A stretch of 10,026 nucleotides of DNA, from contig CAAFPB010000309.1 of the NCBI GenBank assembly GCA_900764725.1, positions 1-10,026 on the forward strand, given 5' to 3'. This document shows positions 1-7,146 of the stretch, one piece after another. Each line of letters begins with the position of its first letter. The stretch's first letter is position 1. The notes beneath the pieces were generated by a model, which saw only the letters and a program-made list of their open reading frames with translations, ran no database searches and was not told the origin of the DNA. Source of the DNA: an uncultured Catenibacterium sp. (GTDB lineage Bacteria > Bacillota_I > Bacilli_A > Erysipelotrichales > Coprobacillaceae). Made by a program: the position numbers and the translations under genes.

Positions 1-2
1 TA

Positions 3-95
3 GGTTATATGGGTATTCTACTTGCACAATGTATCAGTGATATTATTTCACTTATTATAGGTTTATTACTCGTCAAAAAAATGAGACTCGACTAA
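3..95 (+). CDS. C-terminal end of a probable MATE-family efflux transporter (5' partial)
   Basis: An open frame enters from the window edge and codes for 30 residues before TAA at 93-95. The peptide is one hydrophobic helix (residues 3-24, containing LLAQCISDIISLIIGLLL) followed by a short basic tail, KKMRLD. A final helix with LAQ-x-I-x-D, then a few charged residues, is how many MATE (NorM/DinF-like) Na+- or H+-coupled multidrug exporters end; this is recall of family appearance, not a search. The substrate cannot be told from so short a piece. The stop codon lies in the loop of the terminator hairpin that follows, so coding and termination overlap. Another polytopic membrane transporter remains possible. 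Confidence 0.5.
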   Translation, partial: GYMGILLAQCISDIISLIIGLLLVKKMRLD

Positions 96-112
96 TCGAG
101 TCTCATTTTTAT
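75..112. terminator. Bidirectional intrinsic terminator between convergent genes
   Basis: A perfect 11-bp inverted repeat (81-91 and 96-106) with a CTAA loop is preceded by A6 (75-80) and followed by T4-5 (107-110). It therefore has the hairpin plus U-tract form when transcribed from either strand. It ends the rightward MATE-like gene, whose stop codon is in the loop, and the leftward ammonium transporter gene, whose stop codon is at 113-115. Confidence 0.9.
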
Positions 113-1804
113 TTAGTCTTCATAGCTTAAGGCTTCAGCACCCTGTTCACCAGAAGAAATTCTAACGACATTCTCTACATTATAGATAAAGATCTTACCA
201 TCACCCATATGACCAGTGTATAGAACACTTCTTGCTGCATCTACAACTGTCTGTACAGGAATACTAGACACAACAATTTCAGCCTTTACCTTAGGCAATA
301 ACTGGATATCAACCTTAGCACCTCTATAATAAGCAGTCTGTCCTTTCTGAACACCACAGCCAGATACTCTTGTCACTGTCATACCAGCAACTCCAATATC
401 ATTCATAGCAGCCTTTAAAGCATCCATCTTTTCTGCTTTCGCAATAATTACAATCTTACTGATCTTACCTTCCCCATTGACTGCAACAGTAGGAACAGAT
501 TCTGCAACACTTAATTCAGGAGCAGAAACAGTTGCAGCAGTAGCACCAGTATAAGTCTCTGTATCTAATGCGAAACCTGCATAAGCACTCTCTAAACCAT
601 GTTCAAGCTTATCAAGACCAGTGATTTCTTCTTCTTCAGTAACTCTAAGACCAACAGTATGTTTAATAACTAAGAATGTAATAGTCATTAATACAGCAGT
701 CCAAACACCAATACATAATAAACCAAGTAACTGAGTACCTAATAACTTAAAGCCTCCTCCGTAGAATAGACCCTGAGCCTTAGGCATTGTATCAGTACCG
801 CAGGCAAATAATCCAACACAGATAGTACCAAGTAAACCATTACCAAAATGAACAGCGACAGCACCAACTGGATCATCGATATGTAATTTATAATCTAATA
901 ACCAAACAAAGAAACAAACAGTAAATCCAGATAAAATACCAATAATACAAGCACCCATTACATTGACTGCATCACATCCAGCAGTAATCGCAACTAGACC
1001 TGCAAGAGAACCATTTAAGCTCATTGCGACATCAGGCTTACCATACTTTAACCAAGTAAAGATCATGACAGTACATGTTGCAAGAGCTGGTGCAACAGTA
1101 GTAGTTGCGAAGATTGTAGCGAGCTGTGTACCGTTCTTTGCGGCAGCACCGTTGAAACCATACCAGCCAAACCAAAGAATAAATACACCTAAAGCACCAA
1201 TAGTTAAACTATGACCAGGAATACCATTAGGTGTTCCATCTTTATTAAACTTACCAATACGAGGACCAAGAATCTTAGCCCCAATTAAAGCAGTTAAACC
1301 ACCAACGTAGTGAATAACTGCACTACCAGCGAAATCATGGAATCCCATTGCTGTTAACCAGCCATCAGGTCCCCAAACCCAATGGGCTTCAATAGGATAA
1401 ACAATTAATGAAATAACGAATGAATAAATACAATAACTTAAGAACTTAGTTCTTTCTGCCATAGCTCCAGATACGATAGTAGCTGCAGTAGCACAGAATA
1501 CTAAGTTGAATACGAAACTAGACCAATCTGTAGATGCAAAGTTAGTTAATGGACCATTTCCAAAACCAACCCATCCAATAAATCCGTTAGCTACATCAGC
1601 TCCACATAAGAAGCTATAACCAACAAGAAGAAAAGCAACAGTTCCTAAACAGAAATCCATCAAGTTCTTCATGATGATGTTACCAGCATTCTTAGCACGT
1701 GTGAACCCAGCTTCTACCATTGCGAAGCCAGCCTGCATAAAGAATACAAATGCGGCACCTATTAAGAACCATATACCAAAAACCTCAGTTAAAACCTTTT
1801 CCAT
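113..1804 (-). CDS. amt: Ammonium transporter with fused C-terminal P-II domain
   Basis: This is a 563-residue ammonium channel of the inner membrane joined to a P-II nitrogen sensor. Residues 1-385 are the Amt/MEP/Rh fold of about 11 helices, with the pore twin histidines at H165 (FAGSAVIHYVGG) and H319 (GAVAVHFGNG) and D157 before the first. The usual AmtB cytoplasmic tail (RVTEEEEITGLD, 387-398) is followed by a linker (409-445) and a complete P-II domain (448-563). That domain has the GMTVT strand, T-loop core QKG..AYYRGA, Q486, K505 of LPKVK and G534-DGK, the ATP/2-oxoglutarate pocket residues of GlnB/GlnK. The position of the GlnB uridylylation tyrosine (Y51) is valine (V498). The ATG at 1804 is chosen because GGGGGA (1811-1816) sits 6 nt upstream; a GTG at 1808-1810 abuts the SD. 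The gene is transcribed alone, from a consensus promoter. Confidence 0.93.
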   Translation of the reverse strand: MEKVLTEVFGIWFLIGAAFVFFMQAGFAMVEAGFTRAKNAGNIIMKNLMDFCLGTVAFLLVGYSFLCGADVANGFIGWVGFGNGPLTNFASTDWSSFVFNLVFCATAATIVSGAMAERTKFLSYCIYSFVISLIVYPIEAHWVWGPDGWLTAMGFHDFAGSAVIHYVGGLTALIGAKILGPRIGKFNKDGTPNGIPGHSLTIGALGVFILWFGWYGFNGAAAKNGTQLATIFATTTVAPALATCTVMIFTWLKYGKPDVAMSLNGSLAGLVAITAGCDAVNVMGACIIGILSGFTVCFFVWLLDYKLHIDDPVGAVAVHFGNGLLGTICVGLFACGTDTMPKAQGLFYGGGFKLLGTQLLGLLCIGVWTAVLMTITFLVIKHTVGLRVTEEEEITGLDKLEHGLESAYAGFALDTETYTGATAATVSAPELSVAESVPTVAVNGEGKISKIVIIAKAEKMDALKAAMNDIGVAGMTVTRVSGCGVQKGQTAYYRGAKVDIQLLPKVKAEIVVSSIPVQTVVDAARSVLYTGHMGDGKIFIYNVENVVRISSGEQGAEALSYED

Positions 1805-1860
1805 AAGCACTCCCCCTTTATCATGTTTATGTTTTCTTTTTACCTTTCTGGTATGACTGC

Positions 1861-1889
1861 ATTATACGGAGAGAAAATAGTCATGTCAA
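1861..1889 (-). promoter_or_regulatory. Consensus SigA promoter of the amt gene
   Basis: Read on the minus strand, TTGACA (1889-1884) and TATAAT (1866-1861) are separated by exactly 17 bp, a perfect match to the vegetative consensus. The predicted start is near 1854, giving a leader of about 50 nt before the ATG at 1804. An unattenuated promoter this strong suggests that control is by a repressor or after translation. Confidence 0.88.
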
Positions 1890-1891
1890 TA

Positions 1892-1919
1892 ATAAATTAT
1901 CATAATAACGTTAATTTAT
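1892..1919. repeat. 8-bp inverted repeat directly upstream of the amt -35 box
   Basis: ATAAATTA (1892-1899) and TAATTTAT (1912-1919) are perfect inverted copies separated by 12 nt. They end two bases upstream of the amt -35 hexamer (1884-1889), where an activator or repressor could sit. The sequence is very AT-rich, so chance is a real alternative. I found no TnrA/GlnR-type TGTNA-N7-TNACA site here. Confidence 0.35.
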
Positions 1920-1960
1920 CACACTGTAATATAGGATTAAACGAAAAATAGAGTCTTGTA

Positions 1961-2057
1961 TTCATGATAAAATGAAATATTAAATGATAATAAAAATTTT
2001 AATGGAGTGATAAAAAATTATTAAATAGGTATCTATTTTCATGATTAGATATGAAAA
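1961..2057. promoter_or_regulatory. Two TTCAT...ATGAA dyads upstream of the rpiR-family gene
   Basis: TTCAT-N6-ATGAA at 1961-1976 and TTTTCAT-N8-ATGAAAA at 2036-2057 share the left sequence TTCATGAT and the right sequence ATGAAA. Two related dyads between the divergent promoters are candidate operators, most simply for the SIS-domain regulator encoded just downstream. No family operator consensus was matched, and the AT-rich background weakens the case. Confidence 0.35.
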
Positions 2058-2080
2058 ATACGATGTACCAAGAAAAATCA

Positions 2081-2089
2081 TGGTATACT
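2081..2089 (+). promoter_or_regulatory. Probable extended -10 promoter of the regulator-amidohydrolase operon
   Basis: TGG-TATACT (2081-2089) is an extended -10 (TGn plus a hexamer differing from TATAAT at one base), with the start expected near 2096. No good -35 lies 16-18 bp upstream, as is usual for extended -10 promoters. A small dyad, TACCA (2066-2070) and TGGTA (2081-2085), overlaps the -10 and could be an operator half-site pair. Confidence 0.5.
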
Positions 2090-2127
2090 TTTTTTAAGGG
2101 TAATTATAAAAAGGGGGAGTGTTTTTT

Positions 2128-2961
2128 ATGAGTTGTATTACACGTATTAAAGAAGCAATTTTAACAGAAACTGAGAAAGTCATTGCGCAATATATCATTG
2201 ATCATCCAGAAACTGTTTTAGATGATTCAGCTATCAAATTAGGGGAAAAAACTGATTCGTCTTCTGCAGCAGTTGTAAGATTTGCGAAGAAGCTTGGTTA
2301 TTCAGGTTTTCCACAATTAAAGATAGAACTTGCGAAAGATCTAGTCGAACAAATACCAGAAGTAGATAATTTATTACATCCTAATGAAGATATGACCACA
2401 CTTATGAATAAAGCACATCATTCTCAGATTGTGACTATTGATAAAACATATCAGCTTCTTAGTGCTTCTTCATTAGAAGATGTTGTGAAAGCTTTAGAAC
2501 AAGCCAAACATGTCTATTTATTTGGAGTAGGGGGTTCAGCTATTGTCTGTGATGATTTTAGACATAAGCTTATGAGGATAGGGAAGGCCTCTAGCTATTA
2601 TCCTGATATTCATTTACAGATGACTTTTGTACCTACTATGACACAAGAAGATTTAGCTATCTTTGTTTCATATAGTGGAGAAACAAAAGGTATAGTCACT
2701 GCAGCTAAATGGGCTAAAGAAATGAATATCCCTTCTGTCGCAATTACACAATCTGCGTATAATAAACTAGGTAAATTAGTAGATCATGTATTAACTATTC
2801 CTTCACAGGAACAACCATTACGTATTGGTGCGATGAGTTCTCGTTATTCTTCACTTATTGTGGTTGATCTTCTCTATTATGGATTAGTAAAACGCAATAA
2901 AGAAGAATATGCACAAAGGATTATTGATACAAGACGTATTATTCAAGAAATGGAAAAGTAG
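2128..2961 (+). CDS. MurR/RpiR-family transcriptional regulator (HTH plus SIS domain)
   Basis: This 277-residue protein has the full two-domain form of the family. The N-terminal helix-turn-helix domain spans residues 1-75, with the diagnostic SSSAAVVRFAKKLGYSGF (44-61) followed by F-PQLKIEL. The SIS sugar-phosphate binding domain covers about 115-250, with GVGGSA (133-138) and SYSGET (181-186), the phosphosugar-binding loops. Family members bind DNA as dimers and respond to phosphorylated sugars; the ligand here is unknown. ATG 2128 is chosen over GTG 2119 because the GTG overlaps the SD AAGGGGGAG (2111-2119), which is well placed for the ATG. The gene lies 9 bp upstream of the M20 amidohydrolase, so it probably controls that gene and itself. 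It diverges from the amt gene across shared regulatory DNA. Confidence 0.92.
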   Translation: MSCITRIKEAILTETEKVIAQYIIDHPETVLDDSAIKLGEKTDSSSAAVVRFAKKLGYSGFPQLKIELAKDLVEQIPEVDNLLHPNEDMTTLMNKAHHSQIVTIDKTYQLLSASSLEDVVKALEQAKHVYLFGVGGSAIVCDDFRHKLMRIGKASSYYPDIHLQMTFVPTMTQEDLAIFVSYSGETKGIVTAAKWAKEMNIPSVAITQSAYNKLGKLVDHVLTIPSQEQPLRIGAMSSRYSSLIVVDLLYYGLVKRNKEEYAQRIIDTRRIIQEMEK

Positions 2962-2970
2962 GTGTAGGTT

Positions 2971-4158
2971 ATGGAAAAGATAGAGAAATGGATATCCAAC
3001 AATAAGGATATCGAACAGGAATTAATACGACTGAGAAGACATTTTCATGAACATCCAGAAGTAGGTCATCCTCTTCCTCAGACACAGGAATATATAGTGA
3101 AGATGTTAGAGATGTATGGGTATGAGAATATTATTGTGAATCCTGGAGGAAGTATTGAAATATTGGTAGGACCTCATGATAAGAAGATTCTTTTACTAAG
3201 AAGTGATATGGATGCTTTACCATTAGTAGAACATACAAACTTACCTTTTAAATCTATTAATGGTTCCATGCATGCCTGTGGTCATGATATGCATGCTTCC
3301 ATGATGCTTATGTGTGCCAAACTATTAAAACAAAATGAAAAGAAACTAAAAGGACAAATCAAGATTGTCTTCCAGCCTCATGAAGAAGGACTAGTAGGTT
3401 GTAAGATGATGATTGAGGATGGGGTATTAAAGTATCCTCGTGTTGATGCAGCGGTAGGTTTACATGTCATGCCAGCTACAGAAGATAAGACAGGTACAAT
3501 ACGTACTATCCGTAAAGCAATGACTACTGCTTCTACAATCTTTGAAATCAATATTACAGGTAAGAGTTCTCATGGTTCTATGCCAGAAAAAGGTATTGAT
3601 GCATTGCGTGTTGCTGTTCATATATACCAGCAGTTACAGGAAATCATTCCTAAAGAAATAAGCATGAGTCATGATGATGTACTGACGATAGGTATTATGA
3701 ATGCCGGTAAAGCACATAATATTATTCCAGAAAAAGCTTATATGAAATGTTCGCTAAGAAGTTATCGCCCTGATGATCAGGAATATATTATGGGTAGAGT
3801 GAATGAGTTAGTTCAAAGTATTGCCTCTATGTATCATGCCCAAGCAGGTATTACAATCTTACAACAGGCACCAAGTGTCTATAATGATCCTACATTACTT
3901 AAATCTATGATAGACGTAGAAAAAGATGTATTTGGTGGTTATATCAAGAAGTTAGAATCACCTCTTACTATCTCAGAAGACTTTGGTCATATTACAGTGA
4001 ATGTACCATCAGTCTTTGTCACTCTAGCTGCAGGATGTAAGCAGGATGGTTATATTTATGGTCTTCATAATAAAGCCACTGTCTTTGATGAAGGATGCTT
4101 AATGTATGGCCTCTATTTCTTATATAATGCAGCTATGAATTGGAATGTGAAGTACTAA
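2971..4158 (+). CDS. M20-family metal-dependent amidohydrolase (aminoacylase/deacetylase type)
   Basis: This 395-residue cytoplasmic hydrolase belongs to the M20D group (HipO, IAA-amino-acid hydrolase, N-acetyldiaminopimelate deacetylase), which removes acyl groups from N-acylated amino acids or related amides. Visible motifs are LRRHFHEHPE (21-30), RSDMDALP (77-84), MHACGHDMH (100-108), HEEG (137-140), GLHVMP (163-168), the dimerisation-domain SSHGSMPEKGIDA and the late GLHN (364-367). Expected metal ligands C103, H105, E139, H165 and H366 are all present, as is the general base E138, so it should be active. No signal peptide is seen. AGGTG (2960-2964) lies 6 nt before the ATG and overlaps the end of the regulator gene, so the two are co-transcribed. 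The exact substrate cannot be decided from sequence alone; names such as abgB or dapL-type deacetylase would be guesses. Confidence 0.88.
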   Translation: MEKIEKWISNNKDIEQELIRLRRHFHEHPEVGHPLPQTQEYIVKMLEMYGYENIIVNPGGSIEILVGPHDKKILLLRSDMDALPLVEHTNLPFKSINGSMHACGHDMHASMMLMCAKLLKQNEKKLKGQIKIVFQPHEEGLVGCKMMIEDGVLKYPRVDAAVGLHVMPATEDKTGTIRTIRKAMTTASTIFEINITGKSSHGSMPEKGIDALRVAVHIYQQLQEIIPKEISMSHDDVLTIGIMNAGKAHNIIPEKAYMKCSLRSYRPDDQEYIMGRVNELVQSIASMYHAQAGITILQQAPSVYNDPTLLKSMIDVEKDVFGGYIKKLESPLTISEDFGHITVNVPSVFVTLAAGCKQDGYIYGLHNKATVFDEGCLMYGLYFLYNAAMNWNVKY

Positions 4159-4163
4159 ATATC

Positions 4164-4193
4164 TTGCATTCACAAAAAGAGAACAGGTATAAT
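4164..4193 (+). promoter_or_regulatory. SigA promoter of the transketolase gene
   Basis: TTGCAT (4164-4169) and a perfect TATAAT (4188-4193) are separated by 18 bp, starting just after the amidohydrolase stop codon. The start is expected near 4200, giving a leader of about 28 nt. No terminator lies upstream, so readthrough from the operon before it may add to expression. Confidence 0.75.
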
Positions 4194-4227
4194 ATTTAAC
4201 AATGATGAATGGGAGAAAACAAAGAAA

Positions 4228-6201
4228 ATGAACAAGATTGATCAAAAAACAGTATATACGATTAAAGCACTTTGTGCAGATATGATTCAGAAAGCAAATT
4301 CAGGACATCCAGGACTTCCTTTAGGAGCTGCTGGATTCACTCATGTATTATGGTCACAGGTATTAAACCATAGTGCATTGCATCCTGAATGGGTGAATAG
4401 AGACCGTTTTATTTTATCAGCAGGACATGGTTCTAGTATGCTTTATAGCTTATTACATCTATATGGTTATGGTTTAACTATGGATGATTTAAAGCAGTTT
4501 AGACAGTTAGGTTCACTTACACCAGGACATCCAGAATATGGACATACAGTAGGTGTAGATGCCACTACAGGTCCTTTAGGACAAGGTTTAGGCATGGCTG
4601 TTGGTATGGCAATGGGTCAGGCTCATTTAGCTACTGTATTTAATAAACCAGGTTATGATCTATTTGATCATTATGTTTATGCATTAGCTGGTGATGGATG
4701 TATGATGGAAGGTATCTCTTCAGAAGCATTATCACTTGCTGGTACACTTAAATTAGAAAAACTCATCATCTTATATGATTCAAACAACATTTCTATCGAA
4801 GGTAACACAAACATCACATTTACAGAAAATGTATCAGATAGAGTTAAAGCATTTGGATTTGAAACATTAACTGTAGAAGATGGAGATAACTTAGATGAAG
4901 TACTTGCTGCATTAGAAAAAGCAAAGACTATTAAAGGTAAACCTAAGTTCATTGAAATCAAGACTACAATTGGTAAAGATAGTCCAAACGAAGGTTCAGA
5001 AAGTACTCATGGTGCACCTCTAGGTGTGGATAACATTAAAGCACTTAAAGAAAAACTAGGTCTTCCACAGGAAGAATTCTATGTACCTGAAGATGTATAT
5101 GATTATCTTGCATCAACACAAAAACGTGTAGATGATTTATATGATGCATGGACTAGTATGCAGGATAAATATTTTGAAGAATATCCAGAAATGAAGATTG
5201 TATGGGAACAGTATTTCCAGCCAGACTTTGAAAGAATCTTCAAGGATAACCCATTATTCTGGGCTAATAAACATCACAATATCGCAACACGTGCTGCAAG
5301 TGGTGAAACAATGAACCTTATTAAGGACTTTGCGCCTAATTTCATTGGTGGTTCAGCTGACTTAGGACCTTCTAATAAAACTGTATTAAATGGTGAAGGT
5401 GAATTCAGTGCAGATAACTATGGTGGACGTAATATCCACTTTGGTGTAAGAGAACAGGCAATGGCTGCAGTAGGTAATGGTTTAATGTTGTATGGTGGAT
5501 TAAAAGCATATGTGGCTACATTCTTTGTATTTAGTGACTATGTAAAACCTATGGCTCGTTTATCTTCATTAATGAAGCTTCCACTTACTTATGTATTTAC
5601 TCATGATAGTATTGGTGTAGGTGAAGATGGACCAACACATGAACCAGTAGAACAGTTAACTATGCTTCGTGCAATGCCTAATATGTATGTATTTAGACCA
5701 TGTGATGAATTTGAAACAAAAGCCGGCTGGTATGTGGCTATGAGTTCAAAAGAAACACCAACATCTTTGATCCTTTCTAGACAGGACTTACCTAAGATGG
5801 TAGGAAGTAATAGAGGAGCATTAAGAGGTGGTTATATCATTGATGACTGTATGAGTAAACCAGATATCATCATCATTGCATCAGGTTCAGAAGTAGACTT
5901 AGCAGTCAAAGCAAAAGAACAATTAAAAGACCCTAACTTAAATATCAGAGTTGTTTCTATGCCTTGTCAGGAATTATTCAGAGAACAGTCTGAAGAATAC
6001 AAAGAATCTATTTTACCATCATGTGTAGAAAATAGAATCATTGTAGAAGCAGGAAGCCGTTTATCTTGGGGTGAATTCGCAGGATTCAAGGGCAAATATG
6101 TCACTATGGATACATTTGGAGCATCAGGTAAGCCAGCAGACTTATTCAAGGAATTCCATTTAACTGTAGAAGACGTTATTAAAGCAATCAAAGAATTCTA
6201 A
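4228..6201 (+). CDS. tkt: Transketolase
   Basis: This 657-residue thiamine-diphosphate enzyme is the normal full length. It moves two-carbon ketol units between xylulose-5-phosphate and ribose-5-phosphate or erythrose-4-phosphate in the non-oxidative pentose phosphate pathway. Residues 1-320 form the pyrophosphate-binding half, with SGHPGLP (25-31) and the ThDP/metal motif GDG (155-157) ending in NN (186-187). The pyrimidine-binding half holds REQAM with the cofactor-activating glutamate E409 and the transketolase signature GEDGPTHEP (465-473). A C-terminal domain follows (about 530-657). The SD is GGGAG (4211-4215), 12 nt before the ATG, which is rather long; no better start is seen. It has its own promoter and ends in a hairpin shared with the next gene. 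Confidence 0.97.
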   Translation: MNKIDQKTVYTIKALCADMIQKANSGHPGLPLGAAGFTHVLWSQVLNHSALHPEWVNRDRFILSAGHGSSMLYSLLHLYGYGLTMDDLKQFRQLGSLTPGHPEYGHTVGVDATTGPLGQGLGMAVGMAMGQAHLATVFNKPGYDLFDHYVYALAGDGCMMEGISSEALSLAGTLKLEKLIILYDSNNISIEGNTNITFTENVSDRVKAFGFETLTVEDGDNLDEVLAALEKAKTIKGKPKFIEIKTTIGKDSPNEGSESTHGAPLGVDNIKALKEKLGLPQEEFYVPEDVYDYLASTQKRVDDLYDAWTSMQDKYFEEYPEMKIVWEQYFQPDFERIFKDNPLFWANKHHNIATRAASGETMNLIKDFAPNFIGGSADLGPSNKTVLNGEGEFSADNYGGRNIHFGVREQAMAAVGNGLMLYGGLKAYVATFFVFSDYVKPMARLSSLMKLPLTYVFTHDSIGVGEDGPTHEPVEQLTMLRAMPNMYVFRPCDEFETKAGWYVAMSSKETPTSLILSRQDLPKMVGSNRGALRGGYIIDDCMSKPDIIIIASGSEVDLAVKAKEQLKDPNLNIRVVSMPCQELFREQSEEYKESILPSCVENRIIVEAGSRLSWGEFAGFKGKYVTMDTFGASGKPADLFKEFHLTVEDVIKAIKEF

Positions 6202-6227
6202 ACAAATGTATTAAAGCCTCTTATAAT
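6199..6227 (+). promoter_or_regulatory. Possible promoter of the EamA gene nested in the tkt terminator
   Basis: TATAAT (6222-6227) in the left arm of the terminator has TAAACA (6199-6204, overlapping the tkt stop codon, four of six matches to TTGACA) at exactly 17 bp. A start near 6234 would leave out the left arm, so the transcript would carry an exposed SD in a leader of about 16 nt. The -35 is weak and the TATAAT may simply be part of the stem. Confidence 0.5.
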
Positions 6228-6249
6228 AGTATTATAAGGAGGCTTTTTT
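6213..6249 (+). terminator. Transketolase terminator whose right arm is the SD of the next gene
   Basis: AAAGCCTC-TTATAAT (6213-6227) pairs with ATTATAA-g-GAGGCTTT (6231-6246) around an AGT loop, giving 15 bp with one bulged G (6238), followed by a T-run ending at 6249. The right arm contains AAGGAGG (6236-6242), an ideal SD 7 nt before the ATG at 6250. In a readthrough transcript the SD would be locked in the stem. Confidence 0.85.
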
Positions 6250-7104
6250 ATGTGGATTCTATATGCATTTGGTTCTGCCTTTTTTGCAGGTCTCACTGCA
6301 GTACTTGCGAAATGTGGTATTGAACATACAAACTCTCACTTAGCCACTGCATTACGTACTATCATCGTACTCATCTTCTCATGGATCATGGTAGGAATAG
6401 TTGGATCATTCTCTTCTATTCATGCTATTACTCATAAGACATTCTTGTTTTTAATTCTTTCTGGAATATCTGCGGGTGCAAGCTGGTTATGTTACTTCAA
6501 GGCATTACAGCTAGGAAATATTAATAAGGTTACTGCAGTAGACAAGACAAGTGTCGTATTGACTATTATTCTTTCTCTTATATTCTTTAAGGAAAGTATC
6601 ACACTATATAAGATTATCGGTATGATTATTCTTACTACTGGTACATACTTGATGGTAGAAAAGAAAGAGGATAATAAAGAGATAAGTAATGCCTGGTTAC
6701 TCTATGCCGTGTTTTCAGTTGTCTTTGCAAGTCTCACTACAATACTTGGTAAGATTGGTATCACCAATATAGAAAGTAATCTAGGAACAGCTATTCGCAC
6801 AAGTGTTGTACTTATTATGAGCTGGATTGTGGTTCTTGTGACACATAGTGAAATGAATATGAAAAGTATTCCTAAGAAAGAATATCTCTTTATCGCCTTA
6901 TCAGGCTTAGCCACAGGAGGTTCATGGTTATGCTTTTATCATGCCCTGCAGTCAGGTCCAGCAAGCTTAGTCACTCCTATTGATAAGCTTAGTATTCTAT
7001 TTACTGTATTATTTTCTTATCTTATTTTTCATGAGAAACTCTCTAAGAAATCATTACTTGGTCTAATATTAATTGTATCCGGTACTTTAGTTATGCTTCT
7101 CTAA
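6250..7104 (+). CDS. EamA/DMT-superfamily membrane transporter
   Basis: This 284-residue, almost wholly hydrophobic protein has two EamA repeats and about ten helices, the usual size for the drug/metabolite transporter family. The duplication is plain in the sequence: LRTIIVLIFSWIMV (35-48) in the first half matches IRTSVVLIMSWIVV (182-195) in the second, and GISAGASWLCYFKALQLG matches GLATGGSWLCFYHALQSG. The halves are joined by a charged linker, KKEDNKE, near 137-143. Family members move small metabolites, amino acids or toxic compounds across the inner membrane, often outward; the substrate here cannot be told. The SD AAGGAGG lies inside the transketolase terminator stem. No convincing terminator follows the gene, so transcription may run on toward the small-protein gene. 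Confidence 0.9.
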   Translation: MWILYAFGSAFFAGLTAVLAKCGIEHTNSHLATALRTIIVLIFSWIMVGIVGSFSSIHAITHKTFLFLILSGISAGASWLCYFKALQLGNINKVTAVDKTSVVLTIILSLIFFKESITLYKIIGMIILTTGTYLMVEKKEDNKEISNAWLLYAVFSVVFASLTTILGKIGITNIESNLGTAIRTSVVLIMSWIVVLVTHSEMNMKSIPKKEYLFIALSGLATGGSWLCFYHALQSGPASLVTPIDKLSILFTVLFSYLIFHEKLSKKSLLGLILIVSGTLVMLL

Positions 7105-7112
7105 CATTTTTA

Positions 7113-7146
7113 TTCACAAACCTTCTCTGTAGTGTTATTATTACAG
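7113..7146 (+). promoter_or_regulatory. Promoter of the small protein-ATPase unit with an overlapping dyad
   Basis: TTCACA (7113-7118) and TATTAT (7136-7141) are 17 bp apart, and TG at 7133-7134 makes an extended -10; the start is expected near 7148. CTGTA (7127-7131) and TACAG (7142-7146) form a dyad that straddles the -10 box, a typical place for a metal-responsive repressor. It does not match the CopY, Fur or MntR consensus that I can recall. Confidence 0.55.

Noticed and set aside
963..1214. Plus-strand open frame of 83 codons inside the amt gene
   Set aside because: Antisense to strongly conserved transporter sequence; its composition reflects the opposite strand and no SD or family motif is seen.
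1805..1810. GTG start two codons upstream for the amt gene (and GTG 2119 for the regulator)
   Set aside because: The GTG abuts or overlaps the Shine-Dalgarno sequence, leaving no spacer; the ATG is properly spaced.
1671..1856. Plus-strand open frame of 61 codons over the amt start and promoter leader
   Set aside because: Mostly antisense to the transporter N-terminus, with no recognisable domain.
1861..1920. TnrA/GlnR-type nitrogen regulator box at the amt promoter
   Set aside because: TNACA is present within the -35, but the TGTNA half at the required 7-nt spacing is not.
4677..4961. Minus-strand open frame inside transketolase (also 5967-6191, 6702-6914 and 9153-9401 in other genes)
   Set aside because: All are shadows of well-supported genes on the plus strand, without SD sites or motifs.
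7097..7112. Possible terminator after the EamA gene
   Set aside because: Only a 4-bp AT-rich stem can be drawn before the T-run; too weak to call.
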